Of a stretch of DNA of 64,000 nucleotides, positions 60,201 to 64,000 are shown in pieces; the first letter of the stretch is position 1, and each line of letters opens with the position of its first letter. The stretch lies in the NCBI GenBank assembly GCA_963506915.1, contig CAUORE010000006.1, positions 1 to 64,000 of the forward strand. The letters run 5' to 3'. A program made the position numbers and the translations under genes. The notes below the pieces were generated by a model. It searched no databases. It had not been told where the DNA came from and was given only the letters and a program-made list of their open reading frames with translations. Source of the DNA: JABCPE02 sp963506915 (lineage in GTDB: Bacteria; Bacteroidota; Bacteroidia; Flavobacteriales; Weeksellaceae).

Positions 60201-63200
60201 GCGTTTTACAATACGAAAATGGACTTCCTACGAGTTCAGACCCAGCCAATGTTACGACTACCAACTGGGGTAATCAGCCTAAACAAGCGCCTGTGCTCTA
60301 TGCATTCTCATCAGAGGGAGCGGAGCGGTCTACGCAGGATTTAGGGTATGATGGGCTTGATAATCAGTCGGAAGCAGCGAAATTCGGGACTTCGTTTGTA
60401 AATCCTGTGACTAATGCTGTAGACCCTGCGTCTGATGACTTCGTATTTCCTTTGTCTAATAAATTCCAAGGCGCGCAGGCAGGCTCGCTGGTGGAACGAT
60501 ACAGATATTTTAGAAACCCAGATGGAAACTCGGAAGCCAATTCATTAGAAGTTGCCACGCAAACTCCTGATGCAGAGGATGTAAATAGAGACTTTAACCT
60601 TGACCAAAACGAAAGCTATAACCAGTATACAGTAAAGCTGGATAGAGCAAGTTTGGTTTTAGGACAAAATAATATAGTGGATGTAAAGGAAGTTTCCACA
60701 AGATTCCAAGACGGAAGGTCTGGAACCAATAAATGGTATCTTTTCCGTATTCCAGTAAGCCAGTTTGATACCACAGCAGGCGAACGCAGTACAGATGTGC
60801 TGAACAATGTTCGTTTCATGAGAATGGTTCTTACAGGTTTTGATGAGACTACTACGCTTAGATTTGGTAGCTTGGATTTGGTTCGTTCTGATTGGAGAAG
60901 ATACACCAAACCACTCGCTGTAGATGCTACCACGAACGAAGGTTTTGGAACGGTAAATACGGATAATCTAGAAATAGGAAGTGTAAACTTGGAAGAGAAT
61001 GGACAGGGAACGCCTCCATATGTGCTGCCTCCAGGAATAGACCGAGAGGTTTTGAGCGGAACGGCTGGTACACAGAGACAAAATGAAGGCTCTCTCTACA
61101 TGAAAGTAACAGGGCTGAGTAATGATGCTCGTGGGGTGTTTAAAAATACCACACTAGATTTGCGTAGGTATGAAAAGCTGGAAATGTTTGTTCATGCCCA
61201 AGATTTGAGAAATCTGACCTCTACGGCTCTGGATGATAAAACTAAGTTCTTTATCCGTTTTGGTAGTGATGCTACGGATAACTACTATGAATACGAGGCT
61301 TCCCTTAAATATACTTCTTCTAACAGCAGAACGCCTTATGAAATCTGGCCTGCAGAAAATATGGTAAGTCTGGAATTAACTGAACTAACCGCTATTAAAG
61401 GAAGAAGAGATAGAAATGGTGCTCCTGCAGATACTAGGTATACAGACGGAAACTATGGTGATGCCAATAAGAAGATTTATGTAAAAGGTCGCCCAAGTAT
61501 AGGGAATATCAGTACCATGGTATTAGGGGTAAGAAACCAAGATACATCTAGTGTGTCCAAAGATATTTTGCTTTGGGTGAATGAAATCCGTGCTTCTGGA
61601 ATTAAGAACCAAGGAGGATACGCAGCAAATGCCAATTTGACTTTCAATTTGGGTGATTTTGCGATGGTTAATGCCAGTGGGTCTGTGTCTACAGTCGGCT
61701 TCGGGACTATTGTCCAAAAACCATCAGAAAGGTCACAGACGGATAATACTACTTTACACATCAGCACTACGGTGAATTTGGATAAATTCCTACCTGAGAA
61801 AGCAGGAATGAAAATTCCATTTAACTACTCCTATACACAGAGCATAGAAGACCCTAAATATAATCCGCTGGATAATGATGTAGAACTGAAAAACAGCCCA
61901 GTAAGAGACCAGCTGAAAAAAATAGTGAGAACCTACTCTCAGCAGAGAAGTATAGGTGTGGTCAATATGCAGAAACAGAGAATGAACTCTGAGAAAAAAT
62001 CCAAATTCTACGATGTAGAAAACCTTTCCCTTACGGCTGTTTATAATGATGATTTTTATAGAGATGTCTATACGACTAGGAATTATCGCCAGTATTTCAA
62101 GGGGTATTTGGATTATAATTTTAATTTTAAACCTTGGGTGATACGGCCGTTTAATAAGTTGATAAGTGACACATCCAAAGCAGCTAAATATTTAAATTGG
62201 ATAAAAGAAGTTAATTTTAACCCAATTCCTACTCGATTATCTTTCAGAGCGGAGCTGGATAGAACATATAGTGAGCTTCAGTATAGAAATATAGATGCGC
62301 TGCTGACAGGTACTCCAGGGGATGATTTCCAAATGATAAAGGGAAGAACCTTCTATTTCGGATGGCAGTATAATCTTGGATTTAATTTTACTAAGTCTCT
62401 GAAATTGGATATCAACTCGTATACCCGAACGCTCAATGACCATATTTCTGTAAATGGAATGAATAATCGCTCTATTTTTAGAGATTTGTTCCGTGCAGGA
62501 AGACCTGTTTTGTATAACCACAAAGTACAGCTTAATTATAAGTTGCCGTTTGAGCATTTCCCATATTTAGATTTTATCAATGCTGAGGTGGGATATGGCT
62601 TCCAGTATAACTGGTCGGCTCGTTCTACGGTTCTTTCTCAGCAGGATTTAGGGAATTTAGCCCAAAATAATAATAATACCGTGGTTGCGGCTTCTGTGGA
62701 TATTCCGAGTTTATTCTCTAAATTTAAGTATTTCCAAAAACTGGAGAATACGATGCAGCAGAGAAGAGCAGAGATAGAGGCAATGGAAAAAAACAATGCA
62801 GAGACAGCCACTAGAAAAAATAGTGAAAATAGAATCACTACCCTCAAAAATAGGCTGACTCCATTACAAGCTGTTCTTTATGGAATTACATCTTCGCTAA
62901 AGCAGGTTGATTTTAACTATAATGAAACCAATGGAACCTCTCTCCCAGGGATACTTTCATCTCCGAATTTCTATGGATATGGACAGGGGATAGGAGGGCC
63001 TACATATGGATTCTTGCTTGGTTCTCAAGCGGATATCCGTAGGGTGATGATAGAGCGTGGCTGGGTAACAGGTTCGGACTTGATGACAGAATCCTATGTG
63101 CAGATGCAGACTAAGGCTATCACAGGAAGCATCCAAATTCAGCCGATGAATGATTTGAAGATAGACCTAAATTTCCTTAAAAATTATTCAAGTTCATTGA

Positions 63201-64000
63201 CTCATAGCGGGTATAATATATTGACAAACAATAAATTATCTTTTGCAAACGAGATTATAGCTTTCTCTCATACAGATATATTGATGGGGACTTCTTTCAA
63301 AGATGGCGGACAGCTTTATATGAATATGGTAGAGAATGCACGAGTTTTGTCTAGAAGTATGCCTGGAATTTTGGGGGCTGATGGCTTTACAGAAGGCTAT
63401 GGTTTAGGAAATTCATATATTCTAATTCCTGCATTTAAAGCAGCGATTGGTGGTAAGAATTTGAGCAAAGAAAATCCTACAAAATCTAAATTCCCGCTTC
63501 CTAACTGGCAGATTATCTATTCAGGATTGAAAAATATTCCATTCCTCAATAGACATTTCTCTAAAATAGATGTGTTGCATGGCTATAAGGCTACATATAC
63601 CGTGGCAGGGATACAGTCCAGCTCAGATTATTATAACTATGAAGTGAGCAAAAACACACCGCTGCCTTCGCCAGATAAGGATAGAAACGGCAACTTCCTA
63701 AATCCATATGTATTCTCTCAGGTGGGCTATGTGGAGGAGTTTTCGCCGCTTATCGGGGCTGATGTTACCATGAGGAATAACATGCAGTTCAGAGCGATGT
63801 ATAACAAGAATAGAGCCTATGTACTGGGACTTCAGAATTATACACTTTCGGAAGACTCTGGTTCTGAGTATATTGTAGGATTTGGGTATATTTTTAAAGA
63901 TTTGAAATTTAAGATGAGGTTCAGAGGAAAACAAAGAACCATAAAAAGTGATTTGAATCTTAAATTTGATTTTTCACTAAGAGATAATAAAACCCGAATA
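57203..64000 (+). CDS. sprA: SprA, type IX secretion outer-membrane translocon (5' part)
   Basis: The reading frame stays open from a GTG at 57203 to the right edge (2,266 codons), so the C-terminus is missing; family members run to about 2,400 residues. An N-terminal signal peptide (ILKAAPLFFLSLFSDNVWA) directs it to the outer membrane. Early segments such as NPTRYEAFYDIKTG and the later long barrel region (YYNYEVSKNTPLP, YVLGLQNYTLSED) fit SprA, the 36-stranded barrel pore of type IX secretion described in F. johnsoniae (Sov in Porphyromonas). Around residues 1835-1890 lies a charged coiled insert (QQRRAEIEAMEKNNAE). The start is GTG; ruvA lies just upstream. Confidence 0.95.
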   Translation, partial: MKKATILKAAPLFFLSLFSDNVWAQTEKETIENKEFTIPNPTRYEAFYDIKTGMYYLYPKIGNLVVGEPLTMTPLQYSQYLQNKNIREFFRQKAGEGTYAQIGDKEEEAKKKSLLPNITIKNRIFETIFGGNKIELIPQGYATFDLGILHQKIDNPLILPNNRKSFTIDVQQRINVGIVGKVGENLQLRANYDTQSGFAFENKVNLVWTGTGSSWKDAQDKLSKKLNDRSRDDGEDRIIKKVEVGNINMPLSTSLIRGSESLFGIKTEFQLGKTTGTLVFSQQQGEVQTVVAQNGGTSKSFKINAVDYEDNQHFFIGQYFNNHYDGALLQYPLINSKIAINRIEVWVLDQGSGDLQSQKTIVGVRDLGEGALTAYPDNSVNSVYQDVSNLTGIRDVTTAYNSIKNQSLYDAATGTNQPYQEGENFIFNRRARKLSESEFRYHPQLGYISLNQRLNDNQLLAVSFSYTVNGDDSKVYKVGEFSEDNSTVLITKLLKPNTVTKTTSPMWDLMMKNIYPLDGTQISSQDFFMNVYYRDPSNGKVSYLPGTGVQDINLLKLFNWDRLNSNGDLQQDGDGQFDFVPGLTIDENNGKLIFTKTQPFGKYIENVLGGHDPKFVFSDLYTQLKSVATQANLAQRYTLEGRFKGSGAQGIALGAVNIPKGSVKVTSNGVELVEGVDYTVDYLLGTVTIINEMIKQSGQAISVSLENQLAFNTQKKRFIGLNLERKISDNFLIGATMVNYRETPLTHKVQLGQEAVNNTMLGMNIAYNNEAPFLTRLTNKIPLVNTDTKSNISFRAEAAYLIPGENSNMQNQSYIDDFEQATSRISLKEPSMWSLASKPEQNTSDPIFNTAGLSNNLTYGYGRGLISWYNIDPRFYGVGGSVPNGVSAQSLSNHASRRVHQGELYTIKDYVAGEESFLNTFDISYYPTERGPYNFNPSETTQDRWGGLMRSISVSNFVNSNIEYVEFWMMDPYADGGTLGTNPKLLLHLGNVSEDVLKDGVLQYENGLPTSSDPANVTTTNWGNQPKQAPVLYAFSSEGAERSTQDLGYDGLDNQSEAAKFGTSFVNPVTNAVDPASDDFVFPLSNKFQGAQAGSLVERYRYFRNPDGNSEANSLEVATQTPDAEDVNRDFNLDQNESYNQYTVKLDRASLVLGQNNIVDVKEVSTRFQDGRSGTNKWYLFRIPVSQFDTTAGERSTDVLNNVRFMRMVLTGFDETTTLRFGSLDLVRSDWRRYTKPLAVDATTNEGFGTVNTDNLEIGSVNLEENGQGTPPYVLPPGIDREVLSGTAGTQRQNEGSLYMKVTGLSNDARGVFKNTTLDLRRYEKLEMFVHAQDLRNLTSTALDDKTKFFIRFGSDATDNYYEYEASLKYTSSNSRTPYEIWPAENMVSLELTELTAIKGRRDRNGAPADTRYTDGNYGDANKKIYVKGRPSIGNISTMVLGVRNQDTSSVSKDILLWVNEIRASGIKNQGGYAANANLTFNLGDFAMVNASGSVSTVGFGTIVQKPSERSQTDNTTLHISTTVNLDKFLPEKAGMKIPFNYSYTQSIEDPKYNPLDNDVELKNSPVRDQLKKIVRTYSQQRSIGVVNMQKQRMNSEKKSKFYDVENLSLTAVYNDDFYRDVYTTRNYRQYFKGYLDYNFNFKPWVIRPFNKLISDTSKAAKYLNWIKEVNFNPIPTRLSFRAELDRTYSELQYRNIDALLTGTPGDDFQMIKGRTFYFGWQYNLGFNFTKSLKLDINSYTRTLNDHISVNGMNNRSIFRDLFRAGRPVLYNHKVQLNYKLPFEHFPYLDFINAEVGYGFQYNWSARSTVLSQQDLGNLAQNNNNTVVAASVDIPSLFSKFKYFQKLENTMQQRRAEIEAMEKNNAETATRKNSENRITTLKNRLTPLQAVLYGITSSLKQVDFNYNETNGTSLPGILSSPNFYGYGQGIGGPTYGFLLGSQADIRRVMIERGWVTGSDLMTESYVQMQTKAITGSIQIQPMNDLKIDLNFLKNYSSSLTHSGYNILTNNKLSFANEIIAFSHTDILMGTSFKDGGQLYMNMVENARVLSRSMPGILGADGFTEGYGLGNSYILIPAFKAAIGGKNLSKENPTKSKFPLPNWQIIYSGLKNIPFLNRHFSKIDVLHGYKATYTVAGIQSSSDYYNYEVSKNTPLPSPDKDRNGNFLNPYVFSQVGYVEEFSPLIGADVTMRNNMQFRAMYNKNRAYVLGLQNYTLSEDSGSEYIVGFGYIFKDLKFKMRFRGKQRTIKSDLNLKFDFSLRDNKTRI

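Noticed and set aside
1..64000. tRNA genes, rRNA genes, CRISPR arrays, prophage or complete insertion sequences
   Set aside because: None was recognised: no repeat-spacer pattern and no intact transposase or integrase gene; intergenic regions are short.

Overview
The window is 64 kb of AT-rich DNA from a member of the Bacteroidetes, most probably order Flavobacteriales and family Weeksellaceae (Chryseobacterium or Riemerella-like). The evidence is gldD and sprA (gliding and type IX secretion), OmpA and PF13568-type outer-membrane barrels, and repeated copies of the Bacteroidetes promoter element TAnnTTTG. Typical Bacteroidetes gene pairs (manC next to a SprT-like gene, parE and parC in one operon) agree. 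The genus is inferred and not proven. Both window edges cut genes: a DUF3109 gene on the left and sprA on the right. No rRNA, tRNA, CRISPR array or intact insertion sequence was seen, and no stretch longer than 300 bases lacks a gene.

Layout. Positions 1-9344 are one tightly packed minus-strand operon running parE, membrane protein, DUF389, parC, SprT-like, manC, DUF6427-like, DUF3109; parE carries an in-frame TAA. Positions 9386-12365 hold a SurA-like isomerase, a PfkB sugar kinase and gldD. Positions 12490-13617 (+) hold a cupin gene and a methyltransferase gene. Positions 13652-17545 (-) hold an ABC exporter and a Pif1-type helicase. Positions 17610-22835 (-) hold a SpoIIM / DUF4013-like / DUF4129 / DUF4350 / MoxR membrane cluster, with a divergent RDD gene and a frameshifted monooxygenase gene at its end.

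Positions 23627-37779 (+) are a methionine region: promoter, SAM-I riboswitch, metX, an ACT-homoserine dehydrogenase, then metZ, a metH split into two genes, and metF. Unrelated genes interrupt it: an SMI1/KNR4 protein, an OGG-fold DNA-glycosylase-like protein, a DKNYY protein, a DUF7738/DUF6892-like protein, ompA, a small membrane protein and a remnant of an outer-membrane transporter. Only metX and hom lie directly behind the riboswitch.

Positions 37986-41870 hold an acyl-CoA ligase and dnaK. A McrB/McrC type IV restriction locus (42066-45128) follows and lies between two near-identical, compensatorily diverged hairpins at 41877-41926 and 45244-45293. Next come an outer-membrane barrel, a TPR histidine kinase with its LuxR-type regulator, and a sugar-phosphate block of transketolase, class II aldolase, an SMR transporter, GlpX and Rpe. 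A candidate leader peptide and terminator precede the block. The right end holds a small barrel protein, lipB, a nucleoid-associated protein, ruvA and the first 2,266 codons of sprA.

The points most worth a second look are the nonsense codon that splits the TOPRIM domain of parE, the duplicated hairpins around mcrBC, the accessory genes inside the methionine operon, and the candidate attenuator before transketolase.
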